Shown in pieces: positions 1 to 6,566 of a stretch of DNA of 10,384 bases; the first letter of the stretch is position 1; the number at the start of each line of letters is the position of its first letter. The notes under the pieces are model-generated. The model ran no database searches. It was given only the letters and a program-made list of their open reading frames with translations, and had not been told where the DNA came from. The stretch comes from Verrucomicrobiota bacterium (GTDB lineage: Bacteria > Verrucomicrobiota > Verrucomicrobiia > Limisphaerales > UBA9464): NCBI GenBank assembly GCA_947464705.1, contig CANHYD010000059.1:1-10384 (forward strand). Reading direction: 5' to 3'. The translations under genes and the position numbers were made by a program.

Positions 1-1344
1 CGTGGCGTGGAGATCGTGGACATGAACTGGGTTTTCAGCGGCCGCGAATCCGAACTCGTCGGTGGCGCCGTATACGGTGCCGCCCTTCACGCCGCCGCCG
101 GCCAGCCACATCGTGAACCCGTGGTTGTTGTGGTCGCGGCCGTTGATCTTGCCGGAATTCGCTCCCGGGGTGGGTAGTTCCACCGTGGGGGTGCGGCCGA
201 ACTCGCCGCCCCAAATCACCAGCGTGTCTTCCAGCATTCCGCGCTGCTTGAGGTCAGTGAGCAAACCCGCGATGCCCTGGTCGCTTTCGCGGGCCAGCTT
301 GCGGTGGTTGACCTCGAGGTCGTCGTGGTTGTCCCAAGGTTGGCCTGCTCCGTGCCAAACTTGCACGAAGCGCACACCACGCTCGACCAATCGGCGCGCG
401 ATGAGGAGCTGGCGCGACTGGGTGCCCTCGCCGTAGAGCTTCCGCACCGATTCCGGCTCGCGCTGGATATCGAAGGCGTCGGCCGCGTCCATCTGCATGC
501 GGTAGGCCAGTTCGAAGCTCTGAATGCGGGCGTCGAGCTGAGGATCGGCGGTGCGGGCCCGTCGGTGTTCCTCATTGAGTTTCCGCAGGAGGGCCAACTG
601 GCCTTTCTGTGCCTCAGGTGAGGTGCGGACGTTGTTGATGTTCTCGATGAGCTTCTCGATTTGCGTGTGCTTGGTGTCGATGTAGGTGCCCTGGTACACG
701 CCCGGCAGAAAGCCGCTCTGCCAGTTCTGCGATTCCTGAATGGGATAGCCGCCGGGGCACATCACCACGAAGCCGGGCATGTTCTGGTTGTCGCTGCCCA
801 GGCCATAGGTGACCCACGAGCCGAAACTGGGACGCACCTGACGCGCCTCGCCGCAGTTCATGAGCAACAGCGACGGCTCATGGTTTGGCACGTCGGCCTT
901 CATGGAGCGGATGACGCATAGGTCGTCCACGCAGGCGGCCGTCTTCTCGAAGAGTTCGCTGACCTCGATGCCGCTTTGCCCGTGTTTCTTGAACTTGAAG
1001 GGCGATCGCCACGCGGCACCGGTCTTGCGCTCGGTGTTGTGGTGGATGGGGATCTCCTTGCCATGCCACCGATCCAGCGAGGGCTTGGGATCGAAGGTGT
1101 CCACGTGAGAAGGTCCGCCGTTGGCGAAGATGTGGATGACGCGCTTGGCCCGACCCACAAACTGCGGAACCCGCGGTGTCAGGGGATTCAGTGAGGCCGA
1201 ATCGGCCACGGCCTGTGAGGTGATGAGGCCGGCCGATCCCAGCAGCGAGCTCAGAGCCACCGATCCCATGCCCATGCCACAGCTGCGGAGAAATTCCCGG
1301 CGAGGCAGGGAGGCGGTTCCAAGGGGTGAAGAAGGCTTCGACAT
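1..1344 (-). CDS. DUF1501 family Tat-exported protein, C-terminus cut off by the window edge
   Basis: The first 448 residues can be read from the ATG at 1344, and the frame runs open off the left edge. A Tat-type leader is visible: PRREFLRSCG at residues 14-23, then a small-residue hydrophobic stretch to about residue 45. A GAGG sits 7 nt before the ATG (1352-1355). Family hallmarks follow in order: FANGGPSHVDTFDPKP near residue 73, NHEPS near 154, GAGQPWDNHDD near 332, WGGEFGRTP near 378, and GRDHNNHGFTMWLAGGGVKGG near 402. The last visible residues, NPVHVHDLHAT, normally lie about 30-40 residues before the end, so little is missing. DUF1501 proteins are related to alkaline phosphatases and sulfatases and are abundant in Planctomycetota and Verrucomicrobiota, often encoded beside exported cytochrome-domain (PSD1/DUF1553) proteins. 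No substrate is established. Here the gene is first in its transcript, with no PSD1 partner upstream. Any partner would lie beyond position 1. The family call is firm and the function is unknown. Confidence 0.95.
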   Translation of the reverse strand, partial: MSKPSSPLGTASLPRREFLRSCGMGMGSVALSSLLGSAGLITSQAVADSASLNPLTPRVPQFVGRAKRVIHIFANGGPSHVDTFDPKPSLDRWHGKEIPIHHNTERKTGAAWRSPFKFKKHGQSGIEVSELFEKTAACVDDLCVIRSMKADVPNHEPSLLLMNCGEARQVRPSFGSWVTYGLGSDNQNMPGFVVMCPGGYPIQESQNWQSGFLPGVYQGTYIDTKHTQIEKLIENINNVRTSPEAQKGQLALLRKLNEEHRRARTADPQLDARIQSFELAYRMQMDAADAFDIQREPESVRKLYGEGTQSRQLLIARRLVERGVRFVQVWHGAGQPWDNHDDLEVNHRKLARESDQGIAGLLTDLKQRGMLEDTLVIWGGEFGRTPTVELPTPGANSGKINGRDHNNHGFTMWLAGGGVKGGTVYGATDEFGFAAAENPVHVHDLHAT

Positions 1345-1501
1345 AGCTGAACCTCGTGTTGACGTAGAACCATCGGTAAATGTTCGGAGCAGTCACAAGG
1401 AAAACCCGGCGACACTGAGACTCCCTGAGATCTGGCGGAAAAGGCCTCCTGGGTTTTCTTGGGGGCTCTGGAGCGTCCAATTCCTCGGAAGGGCCGGCCA
1501 A

Positions 1502-1520
1502 AACCATTGCCACTTTGGTT
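1502..1520. promoter_or_regulatory. Inverted repeat between DUF1501 and marR genes, possible operator
   Basis: AACCA (1502-1506) and TGGTT (1516-1520) form a 19-bp inverted repeat with a 9-nt centre. It lies in the 278-bp divergent gap, about 100 bp before the chosen marR start. MarR-family dimers usually bind imperfect palindromes of this size and often repress their own operon, so this is a candidate operator. The arms are short and could occur by chance. If the regulator's true start is the upstream TTG at 1515, the repeat would overlap that start codon. Confidence 0.2.
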
Positions 1521-1622
1521 GCGGACGACGGGTGTCTGGGAACGGCTCTTGCCAAAGGGGACCCTGTCCGCGACAAACCGTGCGCCCTTGTGTCCAGCCC
1601 CGCTTCTCCAACCCCAGGATCG

Positions 1623-2099
1623 GTGATCCCTCTGGATTCGCCCCAGCGCCGTCGCTTGCCGCCTCTGCTTCGGCGTGCTTGGTACAGCCTCAACCAGACT
1701 TTTCGCCGGCGCATTGCCCATACCGGGGTGACTCCCGACCAGTTCACCGCCTTGCGGACGCTGCTGGAGGGCGACTCGCAGGGGATGACCCAACGTAGCC
1801 TGACCGAGGCCATGTCGAGCGATCCCAACACCGTCGCCTCGTTGCTGGAGCGCATGGAGGAAGCCGGTTGGATTGAGCGACAGGCCCATGAGCGCGACCG
1901 CCGGGCCTACCGCATCCGCCTGCTCGCCTCGGGCCAAGACAAGTATCGCCAGGTGCGGGATGTGGCGGTCGGGCTCCAGGCCGATGTGCTGGCCGACTTG
2001 CCCGAATCGGAGCGGGAGCGGTTTCTGGAACAGTTGGAGGTGGTCGCCATGGCGTGTCGCCGTGCCGCGGAGACTTCCGTCAAGACGACTGCCCGTTGA
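1623..2099 (+). CDS. MarR-family transcriptional regulator
   Basis: A winged-helix dimeric DNA-binding protein of 158 residues from the GTG at 1623. The N-terminal helix (LPPLLRRAWYSLNQTFRRR, residues 12-30) would form part of the dimer interface. VTPDQFTALRTLL (36-48) is the typical MarR lead-in. The recognition helix-turn-helix spans about 57-81 and includes SSDPNTVASLLERMEEAGW. The wing has the DxRxxxxxLxxxG pattern (ERDRRAYRIRLLASG, 90-104). Dimerisation helices follow to the end. MarR proteins respond to small phenolic or lipophilic ligands, oxidants or antibiotics and commonly repress adjacent transporter or enzyme genes. The start is uncertain. GTG at 1590 and TTG at 1515 are in frame and would add 11 or 36 residues, but those residues do not look like part of the domain. 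An AGGA at 1616-1619 is unusually close to 1623. The stop lies 3 bp before the CPBP gene, so that gene is its likely partner or target. Confidence 0.88.
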   Translation: MIPLDSPQRRRLPPLLRRAWYSLNQTFRRRIAHTGVTPDQFTALRTLLEGDSQGMTQRSLTEAMSSDPNTVASLLERMEEAGWIERQAHERDRRAYRIRLLASGQDKYRQVRDVAVGLQADVLADLPESERERFLEQLEVVAMACRRAAETSVKTTAR

Positions 2100-2102
2100 C
2101 CC

Positions 2103-3110
2103 ATGGAACCCCTGGAACCTCCCCCATCCACGCAGGCCGCGCCGCCCGTGATTTCGGCCGAGGGTGGGGTTCCGCCGGTGCTGCCCCACCCGGACGCGCC
2201 CCATCCTGGCCCTGTCCGGCCACGCTGGCGCTCGGTGGCCTTCCTGCTGCTGGTGGGTTTTTATCCCCTGATTCTCGGGGTCTTGAGTCAATTCCTCCAT
2301 ACAGACCGAGCCTCGCGCGGGCCAGCCCTGCCGCCGACGATCCAGGGACTCATCCTGGTTTGTCTGGAGAGCGTGGCGGTGTTCGCCCTCTTCTTTGGTG
2401 CGGGTGCCTGGGTGGGACGACCGACCCGCAAGGAACTTTTCTGGCGGCCTATGCGATGGTGGGACTGGCTCTGGGGAGCACTCTGGTCGGTCGGAGTCCG
2501 CTTGGGGGCCGTGGCTGCGGTCTATGGGGCCTTGGCTCCATTCCTCTGGGTCGAATCCTTGCGATCCAAGTCCGCCGGCGAGGCTGCGGCCGGACCTTCC
2601 ATTGAGGAGCGGCTTCAGCAATTTCGGCCCAAGCTCGAAGCGTTGCTCGAGTTCGACGCTTTGGCCGATCCAATCTACCTGCTTTTGGCGGTCACGCTGT
2701 TGAGTTTCCTCACGGCCGGGTTGCGCGAAGAACTGTGGCGAGCGGGGTTCATGGCCGCCGTTCGAGACCTGCTACCTCGCTCTTGGTGGATGCCTCGGCC
2801 GCGGAAGCCATCCGAGCACTGGCTGCGCTGGCGGGCGCGCCATTGGGGTCCGACCCTTCTGGTCGCAGGCTTGGCTGCCGTGGTCTTTGGTCTGGGGCAT
2901 TTGCCGCAGGGGATCGGTGGCGTGATTCTCACCGGAGTCGTCGGGTTCATTCTGGCCCTGGTGATGATGGGGCATCGGTCACTCTGGGCTGCGGTCATCG
3001 CCCATGGTTTTTTCGACGCCAGCACCTTCGTGCTGCTGGCTGTCATCGTGTGGAACAAAGAGTGGATTCAGCGCATGGCTCCCGACCTGCTCAAGCAGTT
3101 GGGGATGTGA
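2103..3110 (+). CDS. CPBP-family intramembrane glutamic endopeptidase (Abi/Rce1-like)
   Basis: A predicted membrane protein of 335 residues with the three CPBP motifs: LREELWRAGF (EExxxR, E209, E210, R213), FGLGH (FxxxH, H266) and HGFFDAST (H301, D305, in place of the common HxxxN). These are the presumed metal-independent catalytic Glu/His residues of the Rce1/MroQ-type intramembrane proteases. Hydrophobic segments lie near residues 44-64, 81-104, 121-145, 189-206, 251-268, 271-290 and 294-317. The first 40 residues are proline-rich and polar, probably a cytoplasmic tail. A polar stretch at 153-185 between membrane segments is somewhat long. In bacteria the family cleaves or processes peptides and membrane proteins, including bacteriocin-immunity and quorum-peptide roles, but most members have no known substrate. 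The ATG begins 3 bp after the marR stop, so the pair is almost certainly co-transcribed and translationally coupled. Confidence 0.9.
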   Translation: MEPLEPPPSTQAAPPVISAEGGVPPVLPHPDAPHPGPVRPRWRSVAFLLLVGFYPLILGVLSQFLHTDRASRGPALPPTIQGLILVCLESVAVFALFFGAGAWVGRPTRKELFWRPMRWWDWLWGALWSVGVRLGAVAAVYGALAPFLWVESLRSKSAGEAAAGPSIEERLQQFRPKLEALLEFDALADPIYLLLAVTLLSFLTAGLREELWRAGFMAAVRDLLPRSWWMPRPRKPSEHWLRWRARHWGPTLLVAGLAAVVFGLGHLPQGIGGVILTGVVGFILALVMMGHRSLWAAVIAHGFFDASTFVLLAVIVWNKEWIQRMAPDLLKQLGM

Positions 3111-3145
3111 GAGCCCTTCCGGCAGTGTCTCTTCGGCGCAACTTT

Positions 3146-3173
3146 CAAGCCTCTGGCTTGGAGCCCATCGGGC
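3146..3173. terminator. Tandem small hairpins in the convergent gap, possible bidirectional terminator
   Basis: CAAGCC-TCT-GGCTTG (3146-3160) is a perfect 6-bp stem with a 3-nt loop. GCCC-ATC-GGGC (3163-3173) follows at once. They occupy the 63-bp gap between the convergent CPBP and nucleosidase genes, where transcription from both sides should stop. Neither strand has a clear T-run after the stems, so this is not a textbook intrinsic terminator. Position and symmetry are the only support. Confidence 0.35.
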
Positions 3174-3869
3174 CTAAACCAACGTTTCCACCAAGACTTC
3201 AGCCAGGCGGACGGAGGCTTTCTGAGCGTCGCCGCCGAAGCGGATGAGGGCGGGAATTTTCCAGGGCGCGCGGGCGATCTCCAGGGCCAACCGACCGGGG
3301 TGGAGCGTCTTCTGGACGGTGTAGATGCGATTGAAATCGAGCACCAGGTCTCCGTGGGCGGTGTCCGAGACCGACCGGACAGTCGCCGAGGGAATATTTC
3401 GGGCTCGCGCCAAGTCCCGCAGCACCGTCGACTCCATGTCCACCAGATCGGCCTGGGTCTCCATGCGGAGTTGGGCCTTTTCGAATTGTGTAACGACCAC
3501 CCGGTCCCGCGTGACCATTCGCCCCGGGTTCGAGCCCGTGGACTGAAGGCGATCGATTCCTGGAAATCCCGCGTCGGCCTCGTGAAAGACCCAACCGACC
3601 TGGGCTTCAAGATTCAGGGCTCCAGCGACGCCGCAGGTGAACACGCGGTCTGGCTGGCCCGTTTCGAGGGCGGCATCGCCACTACGCAGGGCATTCTCTG
3701 GTCCCATGCCGGTCACCCAGACTTCCAAGCCTGGTGAAACAAAGCGTTGCAGGGCGTGGCGAGGGACGGACGGGGCCGTCGGTCTCAGCGGCCATCCACG
3801 ACGGCGTCCCAGTTTCACGAAGGCAGCGGCCTCCTGTGGCAGTGCAAAGAAGAGCAGGGTCGATTCCAC
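3174..3869 (-). CDS. Phosphorylase/nucleosidase superfamily protein (MTA/SAH-nucleosidase-like)
   Basis: A cytoplasmic protein of 231 residues from a GTG start. It fits the PNP/UDP phosphorylase fold: LLFFALPQEAAAF at the start (E13 matches the N-terminal acidic residue of nucleosidases), VTGMGPENA (52-60), FTCGVAGALN (77-86), then DLVDMEST (141-148), matching the VxMEG nucleoside-ribose site, and VRSVSDTA (164-171), matching the conserved S-D whose Asp acts on the purine N7. All main catalytic positions are therefore present. The family includes 5'-methylthioadenosine/S-adenosylhomocysteine nucleosidase, futalosine hydrolase and a hopanoid-linked phosphorylase. The sequence alone does not settle which substrate is used. 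DMEST in place of the common EMEGA is a small departure. The start lies 3 bp after the yqgE stop and has no clear ribosome binding site, so it is probably translated by coupling. No menaquinone or hopanoid genes are nearby to narrow the role. Confidence 0.82.
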   Translation of the reverse strand: MESTLLFFALPQEAAAFVKLGRRRGWPLRPTAPSVPRHALQRFVSPGLEVWVTGMGPENALRSGDAALETGQPDRVFTCGVAGALNLEAQVGWVFHEADAGFPGIDRLQSTGSNPGRMVTRDRVVVTQFEKAQLRMETQADLVDMESTVLRDLARARNIPSATVRSVSDTAHGDLVLDFNRIYTVQKTLHPGRLALEIARAPWKIPALIRFGGDAQKASVRLAEVLVETLV

Positions 3870-3872
3870 GAT

Positions 3873-4448
3873 CTAGTTGGCGGCGATGTCGTCCGGGGTG
3901 TCGGCGAGAATTCGTTCCTGCCAGTTGGGGCGTTGGCGGAGGAGGGTCTTCCAAAGGTCCTGAGAAGGGGTCTCGAAGATGAGCGACAAGTCAGCCGGGG
4001 CGATGAGCCAACTGTTCTGGCGCAGTTCGTTGTCGAGTTGTCCGGGGGCCCAACCGGCGTAGCCCGAGAAGACCTTCAATCGCAATTCCGGCGAGCCGGA
4101 GTTCATCAGTTCTTCGAGTTCCTCGATCTGGTGTCCGATGGTGAGCTGGGGCAGCACATTGCCGAGCAAATGCCCCGGATGGCTGTAGAGGTAGCTCAAC
4201 GCGGTGGGTTGGACAGGGCCTCCTTCGAAAAGGTGGACTCCCTGAAATGGAGGCGGCACCTCGCCGGGGAGGGAGTCTTCCAGAAGCTGGGTTCCGGGTT
4301 GTGTGAGGACCAATCCCAACGCCCCCTCGGGTGTGTGCTCGCAGACCAGCACCACGGATCGGTGAAAGCACGACCCTCCCAAACTGCCCCCATCCAGGAG
4401 CAATTGACCGTGGAGGGTCTTGAAGGGTTTTTTCGAGGTCTTCGGCAT
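3873..4448 (-). CDS. YqgE/AlgH family protein (UPF0301)
   Basis: A complete 191-residue member of UPF0301. Visible signatures are GSCFHRSVVLVCEHTPEGALGLVL across residues 25-48, HLFEGGPVQP (72-81), KVFSGYAGWAPGQLDNEL (125-142), NSWLIAPADLSLIF (145-158) and the W-x-x-L ending near 166-170. Length and order match the family. The fold is known from structural genomics, but the biochemical role is not. The name AlgH comes from an alginate-regulation phenotype in Pseudomonas, which should not be carried over here. In many proteobacteria yqgE sits beside ruvX (yqgF). Here it is followed, 3 bp on, by a nucleosidase gene, and preceded by the SMP-30 gene with a 184-bp gap that may hold its own promoter. 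No strong ribosome binding site is visible before the ATG. Confidence 0.93.
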   Translation of the reverse strand: MPKTSKKPFKTLHGQLLLDGGSLGGSCFHRSVVLVCEHTPEGALGLVLTQPGTQLLEDSLPGEVPPPFQGVHLFEGGPVQPTALSYLYSHPGHLLGNVLPQLTIGHQIEELEELMNSGSPELRLKVFSGYAGWAPGQLDNELRQNSWLIAPADLSLIFETPSQDLWKTLLRQRPNWQERILADTPDDIAAN

Positions 4449-4632
4449 GGTCCGGTCGGATCCCGGTGCTTACTCCATCATCGCTGGGAGGGGCACAGGC
4501 CGCCCCGCAAGGCTAATGACATGCCGGCACTCCAACAATGGCTGAAGCACACCGAGAATTGTCAGAACCCCAATAGGGCCAGTTGGGAGGAAGGCGCTGC
4601 CAGCACAACGCATCCCATGGAATCGCTCCGGC

Positions 4633-5706
4633 TCAGCGGGGCCAATTGGCACCGCGGGTTTGGGTGCGGATGCGCAGGAGTTTGCTGTCGGCGGTGATGT
4701 ACAGGGTCCGCCCATCATTGCCCCAGGCGCAGTTGGCCGTGGCCTCTCCCGTGTTGAGCACACCCAACAGCTTACCCTCCGGGGAAATCACTAAGATGCC
4801 GCCCGGACCGCTGGTCCAGAGATTGCCGCGCTCATCGACCTTCAAGCCGTCCGGCAGTCCTTTGTTGCCAGCCACCCGGGGCGTGGCGTCGAAGAACAAT
4901 CGTCCCTCGGCCACGGTGCCATCGGGCAGCACCGAGAAGGCGGTGATGGTGGCGGCCTTGGAGTCCGACTGGTTCACATAGAGCGTCTTCTCGTCGGGGG
5001 ACAGGGCGATGCCGTTGGGGAAATCCAGCTTGCGAGAAATCAGCACAACCTCGCCGGAAGGGCGGCGCAGGTACACGCCGTTGAACATCAATTCCTTGAG
5101 TGGGCTGTTGTTCAAGCCTTCGAGCCCGTAGGGCGGGTCGGTGAAATAAATGTTTCCGTTGGAGGCCAGGCACAGGTCGTTGGGCGAATTGAAGCGGCGT
5201 CCCTGATAGTGCTCGGCCAGCGGGGTGAAGTGGCCGTCGGCTTCGAGGCGGGCGATTTGCCGGTTGCCGTGTTGGCAGAGGAGGAGCCGCTCGCCGCGGT
5301 CGGTGGTCAATCCATTCGAGCCTTGCTCGCGGAACTTGAGCGCCTGACCGGTGTAGCCGCTGGGGTTCAGGGCCACGCTCAAGCCGTCCTTTTCGGTCCA
5401 GCGATAGACCTTGTTGACCGGCACATCGGAGAAGAGCAGTTCACGGTTCTTGCGAACCCAGACCGGGCCCTCCGACCAGTCGAAGCCTTCGGCGAGCAGT
5501 TCCATTTCTGAGCCCGGGGCGACCAGGGAGTCGAACTCCGGTGCCAAGCGTTCCACGCGGCCAGTGGTCGCGTACTTCGGCGCGGGTTTGGCAGGCTTGA
5601 GCGCGGCGGCCGCGAGGTCGGGTCGGGCGGCCTCCAGCGAGGTGTGTTGTCCGATCAGGGTTGCGGCAAGGCAGGACGCAAGCGTCCGAAACGGGGACAG
5701 GCTCAT
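4633..5706 (-). CDS. Exported SMP-30/gluconolactonase/LRE-like six-bladed beta-propeller
   Basis: A 357-residue protein with an N-terminal export signal (MSLSPFRTLASCLAATLIG, cleavage plausible near residues 20-26) and an Ala/Pro/Lys-rich linker to about residue 48. The propeller follows. Expected metal-site and active-site positions are present: WSEGPVW (E79), QGSNGLTTD (N131), FNSPNDLCL (N176), DFPNGIALSPDEKTLYVN (N231) and LPDGLKVDERGNLW (D286). Repeats of the form xGNxYxTD (184-190) and DGRTLYITAD (331-340) mark individual blades. Relatives hydrolyse sugar lactones such as gluconolactone, using a single divalent cation. Export suggests periplasmic work on sugar-acid lactones from polysaccharide breakdown, though many exported homologues are uncharacterised. 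The next gene upstream, the phosphoribosyltransferase, ends 88 bp away, and the gap could contain a promoter. The family is certain and the substrate is inferred. Confidence 0.93.
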   Translation of the reverse strand: MSLSPFRTLASCLAATLIGQHTSLEAARPDLAAAALKPAKPAPKYATTGRVERLAPEFDSLVAPGSEMELLAEGFDWSEGPVWVRKNRELLFSDVPVNKVYRWTEKDGLSVALNPSGYTGQALKFREQGSNGLTTDRGERLLLCQHGNRQIARLEADGHFTPLAEHYQGRRFNSPNDLCLASNGNIYFTDPPYGLEGLNNSPLKELMFNGVYLRRPSGEVVLISRKLDFPNGIALSPDEKTLYVNQSDSKAATITAFSVLPDGTVAEGRLFFDATPRVAGNKGLPDGLKVDERGNLWTSGPGGILVISPEGKLLGVLNTGEATANCAWGNDGRTLYITADSKLLRIRTQTRGANWPR

Positions 5707-5757
5707 GGTGAGGCCCCAGTCGTAACCGTTCGTCCGGATTGAAGCAATCCCATGGAA

Positions 5758-5774
5758 GGCCCCAGGGAAGGGCC
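5758..5774 (-). terminator. GC-rich hairpin between the phosphoribosyltransferase and SMP-30 genes
   Basis: GGCCC (5758-5762) pairs with GGGCC (5770-5774) around a 7-nt loop, in the 88-bp gap downstream of the phosphoribosyltransferase stop. No U-tract follows on the minus strand, so termination is only a possibility. Such stems are common in G+C-rich DNA. Confidence 0.15.
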
Positions 5775-5794
5775 GTCGGCAAGGCCGTTCGGGT

Positions 5795-6394
5795 TCAGAC
5801 CGGATTTTCGGGCGTCCCCAGCAGGTAAAGCCCGGGAAAATTCATGCAATGGTTGGCATCTTCCATCCCGTAGCCCGCGAACCATTCGGGGCCCTCGTGG
5901 CGGAAGGCGCTCCAACGGGGTTGAAACAGGCTGTCCTCACGAATCCTGTGCACACAAACCGCCGTCTCCACCTCTGCAGCACCCAGCTCCTTCAGTCGCC
6001 GAGTCAGCGCATCCAAGGTGCGGCCACTGTCGCAAATGTCATCAACTACGAGGACATGCCGTCCCGAAATGGATTCGGGGGCGTCCAAGCTCACTTCGAC
6101 GTTCCTGGCCGCCACGCCGTTGAGGCTGGCCTCATAGGAACGACAACGGCAGAACGCGGGTTCCACGGTGACCGGGCAGGCGAGCAGCAGGTCGGAGAAG
6201 AAAAACACCCCGCCTCGCAGGACGCAGAGGGCCAGCGGCTGCCGACCGCTCTGGGCGCGTGCGGCTTCGGCCCAGGGACCGAGGCTCAGCCCGAGTTGGT
6301 TGACTTGTCTCCGGACTTCCGCGGCACTGGCGAAGGGGGTCCAGTGATCGGGGATTTGTCGGCAGGAAATGCGGGAGTCGTGGGCGTTTTTCAA
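5795..6394 (-). CDS. Phosphoribosyltransferase, hypoxanthine-type (HPRT-like)
   Basis: A type I PRTase of about 199 residues. It has CVLRGGVFFFSDLL (57-70), matching the pyrophosphate-binding loop of Hpt. HVLVVDDICDSGRTLDAL (113-130) is the PRPP-binding motif. EWFAGYGMED (170-179) is the purine-stacking and GYG-(I/M)-D segment of HPRT, and the C-terminus ends in PGLYLLG, like PYIGKV in Hpt. HPRTs salvage hypoxanthine and guanine to IMP and GMP with PRPP. By eye, the purine-O6-contacting Lys of HPRT falls on an Arg (near 152), and the Asp after GYGI on a Glu (178), so base specificity is uncertain. The start is weak: no ATG or GTG lies close upstream. TTG at 6394 best fits the family length. 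TTG at 6481 would add 29 residues. Upstream sequence in this frame overlaps the glycosyltransferase gene and is not coding here. The 172-bp gap to that gene may hold a promoter. Confidence 0.82.
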   Translation of the reverse strand: MKNAHDSRISCRQIPDHWTPFASAAEVRRQVNQLGLSLGPWAEAARAQSGRQPLALCVLRGGVFFFSDLLLACPVTVEPAFCRCRSYEASLNGVAARNVEVSLDAPESISGRHVLVVDDICDSGRTLDALTRRLKELGAAEVETAVCVHRIREDSLFQPRWSAFRHEGPEWFAGYGMEDANHCMNFPGLYLLGTPENPV

Positions 6395-6566
6395 AGGAAT
6401 CCGGGGGCTTTGGAGAGGGATGAGTCCGACCGACCGGCTCGAAGCCGCTGACAGCCTGCCGCGGTGGTGGGGGAGAGCCAATCCAGGTTTTTGATGGCCT
6501 CCATGGATGGGATTGGCGGGATGGGGCGGTCGGGCTGTGCGTGCTGCGAGGTTGGAGAAAGGGCGG

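Noticed and set aside
878..1855. 325-codon open frame on the minus strand overlapping the DUF1501 and marR genes
   Set aside because: It overlaps conserved DUF1501 sequence in another frame and shows no family pattern.
1251..2621. 456-codon open frame on the minus strand across the marR and CPBP genes
   Set aside because: Its translation is low-complexity, Gly/Arg/Pro-rich and without a recognisable domain, and it lies antisense to two clear gene families. It is a by-product of G+C-rich codon use.
4641..4650. Perfect palindrome GCCAATTGGC
   Set aside because: It falls inside the last codons of the SMP-30 gene, and no regulatory role is evident at that place.
3747..4697. 316-codon open frame on the plus strand antisense to yqgE
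   Set aside because: The opposite strand encodes a full-length UPF0301 protein with all family motifs; this frame has none.
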